This document shows, piece after piece, positions 8,224 through 16,961 of a stretch of 64,000 nucleotides of DNA; position 1 is the first letter of the stretch, and every line of letters begins with the position of its first letter. The DNA comes from Paraburkholderia susongensis. Lineage in GTDB: Bacteria > Pseudomonadota > Gammaproteobacteria > Burkholderiales > Burkholderiaceae. The DNA lies in the NCBI RefSeq assembly GCF_900177725.1, contig NZ_FXAT01000005.1, positions 62,001 to 126,000 of the forward strand. The letters run 5' to 3'. A model generated the notes under the pieces. The model was not told the origin of the DNA and did no database searches. It saw only the letters and a program-made list of their open reading frames with translations. A program made the position numbers and the translations under genes.

Positions 8224-10392
8224 ATGGGTGAAATGATCGAGCGACACGGTCTGCGTGTCGCGGCTGTTTTGAGCAAGTTTGTGGACGATGAGGCGTTGAG
8301 CGGGACCGGCATCGACAGTGAAACCTTCTGGAGAGGCTTCGCTGCCCTCGTCCACGACCTCGCTCCGCAGAACCGCGCGCTGCTAGCGGAACGCGATCGT
8401 CTGCAGACGGAGCTGGACCAGTGGCATCGCGCCAATCCGGGGCCGGTACGCGATCTGAAGGCGTACCGCGCATTTCTCGAAAGCATCGGCTATATCGTGC
8501 CGGCGCGCGCGGCCGTTGCGGCGTCGACCCAGAACGTCGACGCCGAAATCGCCGGCCAGGCTGGCCCGCAACTGGTCGTACCGCTGTCGAACCTGCGCTA
8601 CGCGCTCAACGCCGCAAACGCGCGCTGGGGCAGCCTGTACGACGCGCTCTACGGTACCGACGCGATCCCCGAGACCGACGGTGCCGAGCGCACCGCTTAC
8701 TTCAATCCGGTCCGCGGCGAACGCGTGATCGCGCGCGCCCGCGCGTTCCTCGATGAAGCCGCGCCGCTCGCCAACGGCTCGCACGTGGACGCCATCGCGT
8801 ACCGCGTGGAATGCGGCAAGCTCAACGTCACGCTCAGGAACGGCTCGTCGGCATTGAAAGTGCCCGCGCAGTTCATCGGCTATCAGGGCGACGCAGGCGC
8901 CCCTTCCGCCGTGCTGCTGAAGCATCATGGCCTGCACTTCGAGATCCAGATCGACGCCGCCGACGCGATCGGCAAGACCGACGCGGCGCGCGTGAAAGAC
9001 GTGTTGATGGAAGCGGCCGTCTCGACGATCATCGATTGCGAAGACTCGGTAGCCGCCGTCGACGCCGCCGACAAGGTGCAGCTCTACCGCAACTGGACCG
9101 GCCTCGCGAAAGGCGATCTGAGCGAGCAGGTCACCAAAAACGGCAAGACCTTCACGCGTCGCCTGAACGCCGATCGCATCTATACCGCGCCCGATGGCTC
9201 GAGCGTGAAGCTGCATGGCCGCTCGTTGCTGTTCATCCGTAATGTCGGGCATTTGATGACGAATCCGGCGATCGTCGATCGCGACGGCCACGAGATTCCC
9301 GAGGGTATCCTGGATGCCGTCATGACCTCGCTGGGCGCGATGCATGACCTGCAGAACAGGCTCAATTCGCGGACCGGATCGATTTACATCGTCAAGCCGA
9401 AGATGCACGGCCCGGCCGAAGTCGCATTCGCCAATGAGCTGTTCGGGCGCGTCGAAGACCTTCTGGGGCTGCCGCGCCATACCATCAAGATGGGCATCAT
9501 GGACGAGGAACGCCGCACGAGCGTCAACCTGCCGGCGTGCATCGCGGCGGCATCGGCGCGCGTGGCGTTCATCAATACGGGCTTCCTCGATCGCACTGGC
9601 GACGAGATGCACAGCTCGATGGAAGCTGGTCCGATGATGCGCAAGGGCGATATGAAATCGTCCGCCTGGATCGCTGCCTATGAGCGCAATAACGTGCTGG
9701 CCGGTCTGAACTCGGGATTGCGCGGACGCGCGCAGATCGGCAAAGGCATGTGGGCGATGCCCGACCTCATGCATGCGATGCTCGAACAGAAGGTCGCACA
9801 TCCGCGAGCGGGCGCGAACACGGCCTGGGTGCCGTCACCGACTGCCGCGACGCTGCACGCGCTGCACTACCATCAGGTCGATGTTCAGGCCGTGCAGCAA
9901 GAGCTGGAAAAGACCGCTTACGATAGCGTACGCGATGAACTGCTCGACGGGCTGCTGACGATTCCTGTCGTCGAAAAGGCGCAATGGTCGGATGAGGAAA
10001 TCCGCAACGAAATCGAGAACAACGCGCAGGGGATTCTCGGTTACGTGGTGCGCTGGATCGATCAGGGCGTCGGATGTTCGAAGGTGCCGGATATTCATGA
10101 CATCGGCCTGATGGAAGACCGCGCGACGCTGCGCATTTCGAGCCAGCACATTGCGAACTGGCTGCATCACGGGGTGGTGTCGCAAGCGCAGGTCAACGAC
10201 ACGTTCAAGCGCATGGCGAAGGTGGTGGACGATCAGAACGCCAACGACCCGCAGTACCAGCCTATGACCGGTCACCTCGATACATCGCTCGCGTTCAAGG
10301 CGGCAAAGGCACTGGTGTTTGAAGGACGCTCGCAGCCTTCCGGGTATACGGAGCCGTTGCTGCACGAGTTCAGGCTCGGCGCGAAGCGGTAG
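8224..10392 (+). CDS. glcB: malate synthase G
   Basis: Malate synthase G condenses glyoxylate with acetyl-CoA to malate in the cytosol. The protein is 722 residues, as usual for the monomeric G form. It starts IERHGLRVAAVLSKFVD and contains the Mg/glyoxylate-site region IDCEDSVAAVD and the CoA-side segment MWAMPDLMHAML. A TTG at 8212 is in frame, but GGAG at 8214-8217 sits six bases before ATG 8224, so I choose 8224; ATG 8221 is also possible. It is linked to glcG and to sugar-acid genes, so it could consume glyoxylate or glycolate made from sugar cleavage. Confidence 0.95.
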   Translation: MGEMIERHGLRVAAVLSKFVDDEALSGTGIDSETFWRGFAALVHDLAPQNRALLAERDRLQTELDQWHRANPGPVRDLKAYRAFLESIGYIVPARAAVAASTQNVDAEIAGQAGPQLVVPLSNLRYALNAANARWGSLYDALYGTDAIPETDGAERTAYFNPVRGERVIARARAFLDEAAPLANGSHVDAIAYRVECGKLNVTLRNGSSALKVPAQFIGYQGDAGAPSAVLLKHHGLHFEIQIDAADAIGKTDAARVKDVLMEAAVSTIIDCEDSVAAVDAADKVQLYRNWTGLAKGDLSEQVTKNGKTFTRRLNADRIYTAPDGSSVKLHGRSLLFIRNVGHLMTNPAIVDRDGHEIPEGILDAVMTSLGAMHDLQNRLNSRTGSIYIVKPKMHGPAEVAFANELFGRVEDLLGLPRHTIKMGIMDEERRTSVNLPACIAAASARVAFINTGFLDRTGDEMHSSMEAGPMMRKGDMKSSAWIAAYERNNVLAGLNSGLRGRAQIGKGMWAMPDLMHAMLEQKVAHPRAGANTAWVPSPTAATLHALHYHQVDVQAVQQELEKTAYDSVRDELLDGLLTIPVVEKAQWSDEEIRNEIENNAQGILGYVVRWIDQGVGCSKVPDIHDIGLMEDRATLRISSQHIANWLHHGVVSQAQVNDTFKRMAKVVDDQNANDPQYQPMTGHLDTSLAFKAAKALVFEGRSQPSGYTEPLLHEFRLGAKR

Positions 10393-10472
10393 GCGGCAAA
10401 CGCAGCTGATTCCGTTTCCAGCAGAGGGGTTCTGCGGCGAGGCAGTCGACACGATGCGCGACGCACAAGCGC

Positions 10473-11720
10473 TCACGGCGTTTGCAGCGTCCCATCTCTC
10501 AATCTCGTCTGTGTCCATGTCGTGACCGTGTTCTCGCAGGGATACTTCGCCGCCTCGGCTTCGTCGATATCCACGCCGAGCCCCGGCTTGTCATTGGCGT
10601 AGACGTAGCCGTCCCTGAACTCCGGCAGTCCCGGGAATACGTCGAGCAATGCGGCCCTGGGGCCTTTGAGATCCTGAATCACGAAGTTGGGCGGTTCGGT
10701 GCCGGACCATTCCTGCACGCCGAAATTGCGCGAGGCCAGATCGATGTGGATGTTCGCCGCGTGCGCCAGCGGCGACATGTCGCCGGGTCCATGCCATGCG
10801 GTCCTTACGCCGAACTGCTCGGCGAATATCTGCAGTTTTCGCCCCGCCGTGATGCCGCCGATCTGACTCAGATGCACGCGGATGTAATCGATTAGCCGTT
10901 CGGTGATCAAAAAGCGCCACTCATGCGGATTGTTGAACAGTTCGCCTTGAGCTAACGGCGTGGTCGTCTTCGCGCGCAGTTGCCGCATCCATTCGCCCTC
11001 CTCCAGCGGGATCGCATCTTCGAGGAAGAACAGATCGTATTGTTCCAACTCGCACGCGAAGCGGATCGCTTCGGCCGGCTTCAAACGTTCGTGAACATCG
11101 TGGCACAAGGCTACGTCAAAGCCGATCTTGCTGCGAATGCCGTCGAACAGTTTGAGCGTCTCGCGCATGTACTTCCTGCTGTCGAGATACACGCCGTCCA
11201 CAGAACCTGACGGTGCATTCGGCGGCGCCTTGCCAAAGCCGCCCCCGCCATAGCCCCCACTTTGACAGCGAATATGCGTGACGCCCTGCTCGCGGTACTT
11301 CTGGATGTTCTCGCAAAGCTCGTTGAGGTCGCGGCCATCGGCATGCCGGTAAATCGGAACGCCTTCACGGCACTTGCCTCCGAACAACTGATACAACGGC
11401 ATATTCGCCAGCTTGCCCTTGATATCCCACAGCGCCATGTCGATGCCGGAGATCGCGTTGTTCTCGATCGGCCCGTTACGCCAGTATGCATTCTGATGCA
11501 TCAGTTGCCATAGCTCCTCGATTGCCTCGGCATCGCGGCCGATCAGCAGCGGCCGCAGATACTCCTCGATGAGGCACTTCACGGCGACGTGCCGGTAGGC
11601 GAATGTCGCGCATCCGAGACCGACCAGACCAGGCTGGTCCGTCTCCACCTTCACTACGATCAGATTGATGCCTTCCGGCGCGGTCAGGATGACCTTCACA
11701 TCGGTAATCAGGGTTGTCAT
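10473..11720 (-). CDS. ManD/RspA-type enolase-superfamily dehydratase
   Basis: This 415-residue protein is of the ManD (D-mannonate dehydratase)/RspA subgroup of the enolase superfamily. The metal ligands are Asp in LCHDVHE, Glu in FFLEDAIP and Glu in AQGELF; the conserved His is in TAWHGPGDMSP. Proven ManD enzymes dehydrate mannonate or gluconate to 2-keto-3-deoxygluconate, but many relatives have very low activity, so the substrate is open. It is co-directional with the downstream-facing MFS and SDR genes at 11776-13932 and probably in one operon with them. It converges with glcB across 80 bases. Confidence 0.85.
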   Translation of the reverse strand: MTTLITDVKVILTAPEGINLIVVKVETDQPGLVGLGCATFAYRHVAVKCLIEEYLRPLLIGRDAEAIEELWQLMHQNAYWRNGPIENNAISGIDMALWDIKGKLANMPLYQLFGGKCREGVPIYRHADGRDLNELCENIQKYREQGVTHIRCQSGGYGGGGFGKAPPNAPSGSVDGVYLDSRKYMRETLKLFDGIRSKIGFDVALCHDVHERLKPAEAIRFACELEQYDLFFLEDAIPLEEGEWMRQLRAKTTTPLAQGELFNNPHEWRFLITERLIDYIRVHLSQIGGITAGRKLQIFAEQFGVRTAWHGPGDMSPLAHAANIHIDLASRNFGVQEWSGTEPPNFVIQDLKGPRAALLDVFPGLPEFRDGYVYANDKPGLGVDIDEAEAAKYPCENTVTTWTQTRLRDGTLQTP

Positions 11721-11775
11721 GTTCTGTCTGCCAAAAGCGAATCAAGGAAAACAAAGCTGCTGCTCAAGTGGGGCT

Positions 11776-13068
11776 TCACGTGCGATTCAGCGACAGCGGC
11801 GCTTCACGCTTCGTACGCTGATCGGACTGCGCTGGCACCGTCATCATCAGGATCACGGACAGCAGCAAGCCGCCCGCCATAAAGATGTACGAAGCCGCCG
11901 GGCTGCCGGTCACGCCGTTCAGATAACCCACCACCCACGAACCCGCGAACGCACCCAACGCACCACATGCATTGATCAGGCCGATCGCGCCGCCCAGCAC
12001 GTTGCTCGGAATCAGCTCGGGCACCAGTGCGAAGAACGGGCCATACGGCGCGTACATGCTTGCGCCCGCCACAACCAGCAGCGCGAACGAGATCCAGAAA
12101 TGCGAGCCGCCGATCAGGTAGGAGGCGACGAACGCGATGGTCCCGACGAGCAGCAATGGCCACACGAACAGCTTGCGGTTGCGCGTCTTGTCCGAGAGCC
12201 ACGACGCGAGCAGCATCAGAATGATTGCGGCGAGATAGGGCACCGCCGCGAGCCAGCCAACCGAGACGATATCGATCGTCGACGCGGCCTTGAGAATCGA
12301 CGGCAGCCACATGATGAAGCCGTAGACGCCGATGCTCCACAGCGCGTGAATCGCGCAGAACTTCATCACGATCGACGAGCGGAACGCCGACTTGTAGTCG
12401 CGCACTGGGGCGATATGCGCCTGCTCCGCCTTCAGACGTGCATCGAGTTCGACCTTTTCCGCGTCACTCATCCAGGGGGCGTCGGCCGGGCGATCTTTCA
12501 CCGTGAACCACCACACCACTGCCCAGACAAGCGCGGGCGCCCCTTCGAAGACGAACATCTCGCGCCAGCCGAAGCTGTGCACCAGATAGCCCGACACCAC
12601 CGACATCCACAGTACCGTCACCGGGTTGCCGAGAATGAGGAACGTATTCGCGCGCGAACGCTCGCTGCGCGTGAACCACCGGCTGATGTACATCAGCATC
12701 GACGGCATCACGGCGGCCTCCACCACGCCGAGGATGAATCGCAGCGCCATCAGCATCGGAATGTTGCTGACCATGCCCGTAGCCGCGGCGCACACGCCCC
12801 ACAGAATCAGGCTGAAGAAGATCAGTTTCTTCACGCTGTTGCGCTGCGCGTAGATCGCGCCGGGCACCTGAAACAGGCAGTAGCCGAGAAAGAACAGCGA
12901 ACCGATCAGCGACGACGTGCCTTGCGTGATACCGAGGTCCCTGTCGATTCCGGCCGCCGCGGCAAAGCCGTAGTTGGCGCGGTCGAGATAGGCGAGGCTG
13001 TAGGTGATGAAGATGATGGGCATCAGATACCACCATCTTTGGGGTGCTACGGGCTTGACGCTTTCCAT
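11776..13068 (-). CDS. MFS transporter, ACS family
   Basis: This 430-residue carrier has about 12 membrane segments and begins with the ACS-type stretch FITYSLAYLDRANYGFAAAA. I take ATG 13068 as the start because GGAGAC lies just upstream; the longer in-frame ATG at 13098 has no ribosome site. It lies between a gluconate-dehydrogenase-like SDR (upstream) and the ManD-type dehydratase (downstream), with short gaps, so it is the likely importer for that pathway. This is the third sugar-acid carrier within 13 kb. Confidence 0.85.
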   Translation of the reverse strand: MESVKPVAPQRWWYLMPIIFITYSLAYLDRANYGFAAAAGIDRDLGITQGTSSLIGSLFFLGYCLFQVPGAIYAQRNSVKKLIFFSLILWGVCAAATGMVSNIPMLMALRFILGVVEAAVMPSMLMYISRWFTRSERSRANTFLILGNPVTVLWMSVVSGYLVHSFGWREMFVFEGAPALVWAVVWWFTVKDRPADAPWMSDAEKVELDARLKAEQAHIAPVRDYKSAFRSSIVMKFCAIHALWSIGVYGFIMWLPSILKAASTIDIVSVGWLAAVPYLAAIILMLLASWLSDKTRNRKLFVWPLLLVGTIAFVASYLIGGSHFWISFALLVVAGASMYAPYGPFFALVPELIPSNVLGGAIGLINACGALGAFAGSWVVGYLNGVTGSPAASYIFMAGGLLLSVILMMTVPAQSDQRTKREAPLSLNRT

Positions 13069-13164
13069 GCTGTCTCCGGATCGGTACGGCGCATTCAACG
13101 ATTGACCAGCGCGAGTCGTTTGATCGTTCTGTTGTACTCGCGTGGACCTGTATTCAATTCGGTT

Positions 13165-13932
13165 TCAAAGTACGGCGAGCCAGCCGCCGTCCACGTAGAT
13201 GATCTGACCATTCACATAGCTCGACGCGGGCGACGCGAGATACACCGCCGTGCCGACGAGCTCATCCGGTGTGCCCCAGCGCTGCGAAGGGTTGCTGCTT
13301 TTCACCCACGCATCGAAGGCCGCGTTCTCGATCAGCGGCTTGTTCATGTCGGTCAGGATGTAGCCCGGACCAATCGCGTTCGCCTGGATGTTCGAGACCG
13401 CCCACTCGGCGCTCATTGCGCGAGTCAGCATCTTGATGCCGCCCTTCGCCGCCGTGTACGCGCCGACGGTCGCCCGCCCTGCTTCGCTCGTGAGCGAGCC
13501 GATGTTGATGATCTTGCCGCCCTTGCCGCGCGCAATCATGCGGCGCGCCGCCTGCTTCGCGACGATGAACGCGCTGGTCAGGTTCGTGTCGATCACGCGT
13601 TGCCAGTCGCTCAGTTCGAGATCGACGAGCGGCTTGCGAAACTGGATGCCGGCGTTATTCACGAGGATGTCGATCTGCACGCCGTCCCTGTCCCACTGCG
13701 CGAAGGCGTCGGCAACGGCCGCTTCATCGGTGACGTCGAAAGCGCGGCCCTGCGCCTGATAGCCCGCGCTGACCAGCTTGCTGACCGATTCAGCGACCGT
13801 ATCCGCTCGCGTGCCGTTGAGCACGACGCTCGCGCCCGCCGCCGCCAATCCTTCGGCCAACGCGTAGCCAATACCGCGCGCCGAGCCGGTGACAAACGCC
13901 GTGCGGCCGCTCAGATCGAATAGATGGGTCAT
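13165..13932 (-). CDS. SDR oxidoreductase, gluconate 5-dehydrogenase-like
   Basis: This 255-residue classical short-chain dehydrogenase has the cofactor motif TGSARGIG near residue 16, NNAGIQ, the catalytic Ser in NIGSLTS and YTAAKGG (Tyr and Lys). The segment FDLSGRTAFVTGSARGIG and the overall layout are those of gluconate 5-dehydrogenase/2-dehydro-3-deoxygluconate dehydrogenase relatives. It would interconvert an aldonate and its keto acid with NAD(P)H in the cytosol. The ATG follows a GAGGAC ribosome site. It is the first gene of the SDR-MFS-ManD unit and lies just downstream of the GntR regulator gene on the same strand. Confidence 0.85.
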   Translation of the reverse strand: MTHLFDLSGRTAFVTGSARGIGYALAEGLAAAGASVVLNGTRADTVAESVSKLVSAGYQAQGRAFDVTDEAAVADAFAQWDRDGVQIDILVNNAGIQFRKPLVDLELSDWQRVIDTNLTSAFIVAKQAARRMIARGKGGKIINIGSLTSEAGRATVGAYTAAKGGIKMLTRAMSAEWAVSNIQANAIGPGYILTDMNKPLIENAAFDAWVKSSNPSQRWGTPDELVGTAVYLASPASSYVNGQIIYVDGGWLAVL

Positions 13933-14041
13933 GCTGGGTCCTCTGTGTGGTCAGGAAAAAGGCGCGAGCGCGCCCATCGCGACGGCGCTGCGCGTCGCGT
14001 TTCAAGTGGGTTGGATTTGCTGCTGGCGAAACCGGACTGCG

Positions 14042-14761
14042 TCAGGCCGGCTGGTCGTTGACGGTGTCGTTCAACGCGGCGCGGTCCTCAAAATCCTGCT
14101 CGGCGCGCCTGATCAGCGTCAGCACGGCCTGTTCGGCGGCTTGCGGATCGCCCTGCTCGATCGCAACGCATAGCGCCTCGTGCATCGGCAGCGAGCGGGC
14201 CGGACCGCCCGCGATTTCGGAACTGAGTTCGAAGCTCGTGCGCAGGATGGCCGACAGCGCGTTCTGCATCTGCTGGACGAACTGGTTGTGACAGGCGGCA
14301 AGGATGGCGCCGTGAAATGCGAGGTCGGCGGGGACGTATTCGCCGTGGCCGGCCACCGCACGCTCCATCGCCTTGAACGCTCGCCGCACGGCGATTCGAT
14401 CGTCCGGCGTCGCGCGTTTCGCGGCGAGCCTGGCCGCGTTCGGCTCGATGATCAGCCGCAACTCCATCAGATCTTCGACGAGCCCCGGTTCGATCGCGCC
14501 GGCGCGCGCACGCCAGGTGATCACGTCGGGATCGAACAGTTGCCATTGCGCGCGCGGCAGCACGATCGTGCCGTAACGGCGGCGCACTTGCAGCATGCCC
14601 TTGGCCGAGAGCGACTTCATCGTCTCGCGGATGGTGATGCGGCTCACCTGCATCTGTTCAGCGAGAACGGGTTCGGCCGGCAGGATGTCGCCGGGCATGA
14701 ATTTGCCTGAACAGATCTGCTCGCCCAGTTGATTCAAGACCTGCCTGTGTAGCGTTGCCAC
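14042..14761 (-). CDS. GntR family (FadR/FCD subfamily) transcriptional regulator
   Basis: This 239-residue regulator has an N-terminal winged helix (about 10-75, including PAEPVLAEQMQVSRITIRETMKSL, here split by the usual turn) and an all-helical FCD ligand domain with conserved His residues (HGAILAACHN). FCD regulators sense small organic or sugar acids and usually repress. The start is GTG 14761 with AGAGAG upstream. It heads the unit SDR-MFS-ManD on the same strand, so it probably controls the sugar-acid genes. The palindrome 18 bases upstream (14779-14786) suggests autoregulation. Confidence 0.88.
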   Translation of the reverse strand: MATLHRQVLNQLGEQICSGKFMPGDILPAEPVLAEQMQVSRITIRETMKSLSAKGMLQVRRRYGTIVLPRAQWQLFDPDVITWRARAGAIEPGLVEDLMELRLIIEPNAARLAAKRATPDDRIAVRRAFKAMERAVAGHGEYVPADLAFHGAILAACHNQFVQQMQNALSAILRTSFELSSEIAGGPARSLPMHEALCVAIEQGDPQAAEQAVLTLIRRAEQDFEDRAALNDTVNDQPA

Positions 14762-14778
14762 GATTTACTCTCTAGGTA

Positions 14779-14786
14779 ATACGTAT
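14779..14786. promoter_or_regulatory. candidate GntR/FCD operator
   Basis: ATACGTAT is a perfect 8-bp palindrome within GGTAATACGTATGATG, directly upstream of the GntR start. FCD-type GntR operators are commonly short A/T-flanked palindromes with a central TAC/GTA, so autoregulation is plausible. I found no second clear copy before the other sugar-acid genes. Confidence 0.4.
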
Positions 14787-14859
14787 GATGTAGAAAGATA
14801 AATGTGAAGGAGGCCGTGTGCAACCAGGGATGACCCTCGACGACCGGGCGCCGGCTGCA

Positions 14860-15228
14860 TCAGACATCGCATAAGAAATTGAAGAGAGTGATCCCTGCAA
14901 CGACGGCCAGTATCTGGCGCGTGGTCCAGTTGTCGATACCGGCCGACGCCTGCTCCGTATAGTCGCCTTTCGGCAGATGCGGGATACCGCACGCAAACTC
15001 GATCACATCGATGCCGCGTGAGACCTCAACCTGGGCATCGCTGAACACCTTGCCGTGCTCCGCCGTGCCGCGGCGAGTTTCTTCTGTCGGCGAACCGATA
15101 TGGGGCGTGAGGACCACTCTGATACCCTCGATGAGCCATGCCGGCACATCTGGTTCGTGCTCAAAAACGTCAAGTACCGCACCGGCGAGTTGGCCGGTAG
15201 CAAGCGCTGAGATCAGTGCCGCTGTCGA
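14860..15228 (-). pseudogene. chimeric remnant: 2-hydroxyacid dehydrogenase C-part fused to an mmsA fragment
   Basis: One open frame joins two unrelated enzymes. From 15228 to about 15060 it reads like the C-terminal part of a D-isomer 2-hydroxyacid dehydrogenase (GAVLDVFEHEPD, VVLTPHIGSPTEETRR). From about 15060 to 14860 it reads like an internal piece of methylmalonate-semialdehyde dehydrogenase (EHGKVFSDAQ, IEFACGIPHLPKGDY, VVAGITLFNF), then hits a stop where the family continues with PCMVP. No N-terminal dehydrogenase domain and no MmsA catalytic Cys are present, so neither activity can survive. The join lies at EHGK, which is native MmsA sequence, so a short homology may have guided the deletion. 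Confidence 0.75.
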
Positions 15229-15388
15229 CTACGGGACCGTCTCATCAAGCACGCACGCGACCTGCTCGATGCGGGATTCAGTCGCGTGGTATCGAGTCCG
15301 TATCAGCCAACGCACGAATGCGTCGAGTAATCGCTGTGCAGATCGCGCCCGGCGTTCCCCTTCAATGCGACCGGTATCGGCGCGCGGA

Positions 15389-16483
15389 TCAGAATGCAGT
15401 CGTCACGCCAATCCGTGTGAGGAACTGGCTTGGCCCGCTCGAAGCGCTGTTCAAGCCGGGCAGACCATTGATCCAGGCGTGTGCGCCCTCTCCCTGGGCA
15501 TACTGATAAACCGCTTCCACGTAGGCGGATGTGCGCCTCGACAAAGAGTACTGTAGCTTCGACGTCAGCTGATGTGCAGCATTGTCGTTGAGTGCGGAGT
15601 TACCTTTCATGTATTGGTAATCGGCACCCCATGCCCAGGCGGGGGACATGCGATAGTACGCACCCACCTCCACGGCATTCACCTGGGCGCCATTGAAGGT
15701 GTTCCTCGTATTCGTGTACAGCAGGTTCACCGTTAACCTGCCGAATGCGTATTTCGCGCCGCCACCCCAGTTTCGAATTCCGTCATACCCCTGGTTGAAC
15801 TCGGGATATTTCACCTCGACGTAAGCGAGGCCGACACCCAGGGGCCCATACACATAGTTGGCACCGAAGCTGACGGTACTGTTTGCCGCAAGGTCTCCTG
15901 CCTGATTACCAAAGCCGTACATCGCTCCCACGCTGAACCCTGCGATGACCGGGCTCGTGTATTTGACGGAATCAGGCACACGGCTCCCTCCGCCCGTCCG
16001 GTCGAAATCGAAGGCCCCCGTCGGATTTCCGGGAATCGCCAGCCCGGAAAAAGGTCCCTGACGAAAGTTATAGAGGCCGCCGAACACGCCTCCCGCCTCA
16101 AAACCCGCATTCGTAAGCGAATCGATCATGAAGTCATACTGATTGCCCAGCGTGAGTCTCCCCCACCAGTCGTTCGTTATGCCAATCAACGCTGTCCGGT
16201 TGAATATCTGTCCGGGCCCGGGAAGGGTCGCGCCGCTGCCCAGATCGAATTGGGACAGAAGATCGAAAATGACTTTCGTGCCGCCGCCAGCATCCGCCGT
16301 CCCCTTGAACTCCAGCAGATTGGGCTCCGCAATTCCACTGTCGAACACAGCGGCCCGGTGCCCTCCTTCGTTGCTGATCACTGTCACGCCTGCGTCGATG
16401 GTTCCATTTATCTGCACACTGTTTTGTGCATGAGCCTGACCCGCCAACAGGGCGGCTCCGATAGTCACCAATCCTTTCTTCAA
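15389..16483 (-). CDS. Gram-negative general porin (Burkholderia type)
   Basis: This is a 364-residue outer-membrane beta-barrel porin. A signal peptide (MKKGLVTIGAALLAGQAHA, then Q) leads into SVQINGTIDAGVTVISNEGG, the typical first strand of Burkholderiales porins, and the chain ends in a C-terminal Phe as required for barrel insertion. It lets small solutes cross the outer membrane. The start is TTG 16483, six bases after GGAG; the nearby ATG 16499 is out of frame. It stands alone next to catabolic operons and may be co-induced with them, but no shared operator is evident. Confidence 0.9.
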   Translation of the reverse strand: MKKGLVTIGAALLAGQAHAQNSVQINGTIDAGVTVISNEGGHRAAVFDSGIAEPNLLEFKGTADAGGGTKVIFDLLSQFDLGSGATLPGPGQIFNRTALIGITNDWWGRLTLGNQYDFMIDSLTNAGFEAGGVFGGLYNFRQGPFSGLAIPGNPTGAFDFDRTGGGSRVPDSVKYTSPVIAGFSVGAMYGFGNQAGDLAANSTVSFGANYVYGPLGVGLAYVEVKYPEFNQGYDGIRNWGGGAKYAFGRLTVNLLYTNTRNTFNGAQVNAVEVGAYYRMSPAWAWGADYQYMKGNSALNDNAAHQLTSKLQYSLSRRTSAYVEAVYQYAQGEGAHAWINGLPGLNSASSGPSQFLTRIGVTTAF

Positions 16484-16807
16484 CCCCGTCTCCTTTCATA
16501 CTGTCAGAAGCATTGCAGCGCAATGACCTATACGTCATCGCCACCTCTCAGCTCATTCAGTTTGAATTCCATTTTCAACCCGTTATATATGCAGTACTAA
16601 CTATCCTATGAATCGACGCGGTAACCTGGCGGAAAGAAGGAGGATATCTGTCGGGATGACGCACCCAGGAGCCGGCAGGGATCGATCCCTGCCGTCAGGT
16701 CAGTCGCGATCCATGCCATCCATCGCCCGTAGCAGCGGCGGCTGGCCCAGTAGGCTCGTCGTTATCCCTTTGACGGCTCGAGCAGCCGGTGGCACAACTG
16801 CGTCGGC
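16484..16807. other. intergenic region upstream of the porin gene
   Basis: About 320 bases with no supported gene. The 80 bases next to the porin are A/T-richer (around 16550-16600) and probably hold its promoter, but I cannot name clear -35/-10 boxes. The rest is G+C-rich with only short chance open frames. Confidence 0.4.
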
Positions 16808-16930
16808 TCATGACGCCCGCGCAACCGCTTCCATCGTGATCATTGCGGCGCGGTTTCCTGGCGGTGGCCTGCCGGTGGGCCGATAGACAATGTCGCCCCG
16901 ATGAATTCTCTTGCCAGAGATAGCGCAATA
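16808..16930 (-). pseudogene. 3' remnant of a DUF3331-like protein
   Basis: The frame ending at 16808 reads CAISGKRIHRGDIVYRP, then GNRAAMITMEAVARAS and a stop. This matches my recollection of the C-terminal zinc-ribbon-like end of DUF3331 proteins, which are common in Burkholderiales (Cys, then Gly-x-x-I-x-R-G-D, then Y-R-P). No matching N-terminal part or start is visible upstream, so it looks like a decayed fragment. The identification is from memory of the family. Confidence 0.4.
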
Positions 16931-16961
16931 ACCGGCCAGGATGTGCGAATTTTCCTGATGT

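Noticed and set aside
8383..9801. Minus-strand open frame of 472 codons opposite malate synthase G
   Set aside because: It lies entirely within glcB, whose motifs and length are unambiguous.
11665..13923. Plus-strand open frame of 752 codons opposite the MFS and SDR genes
   Set aside because: It has no recognisable domain and extreme Arg/His/Gln composition; the opposite strand encodes clear MFS and SDR proteins.
14860..15147. Functional small dehydrogenase gene starting at GTG 15147
   Set aside because: The frame extends further upstream in 2-hydroxyacid dehydrogenase sequence and switches to an mmsA fragment; it lacks catalytic domains of both.
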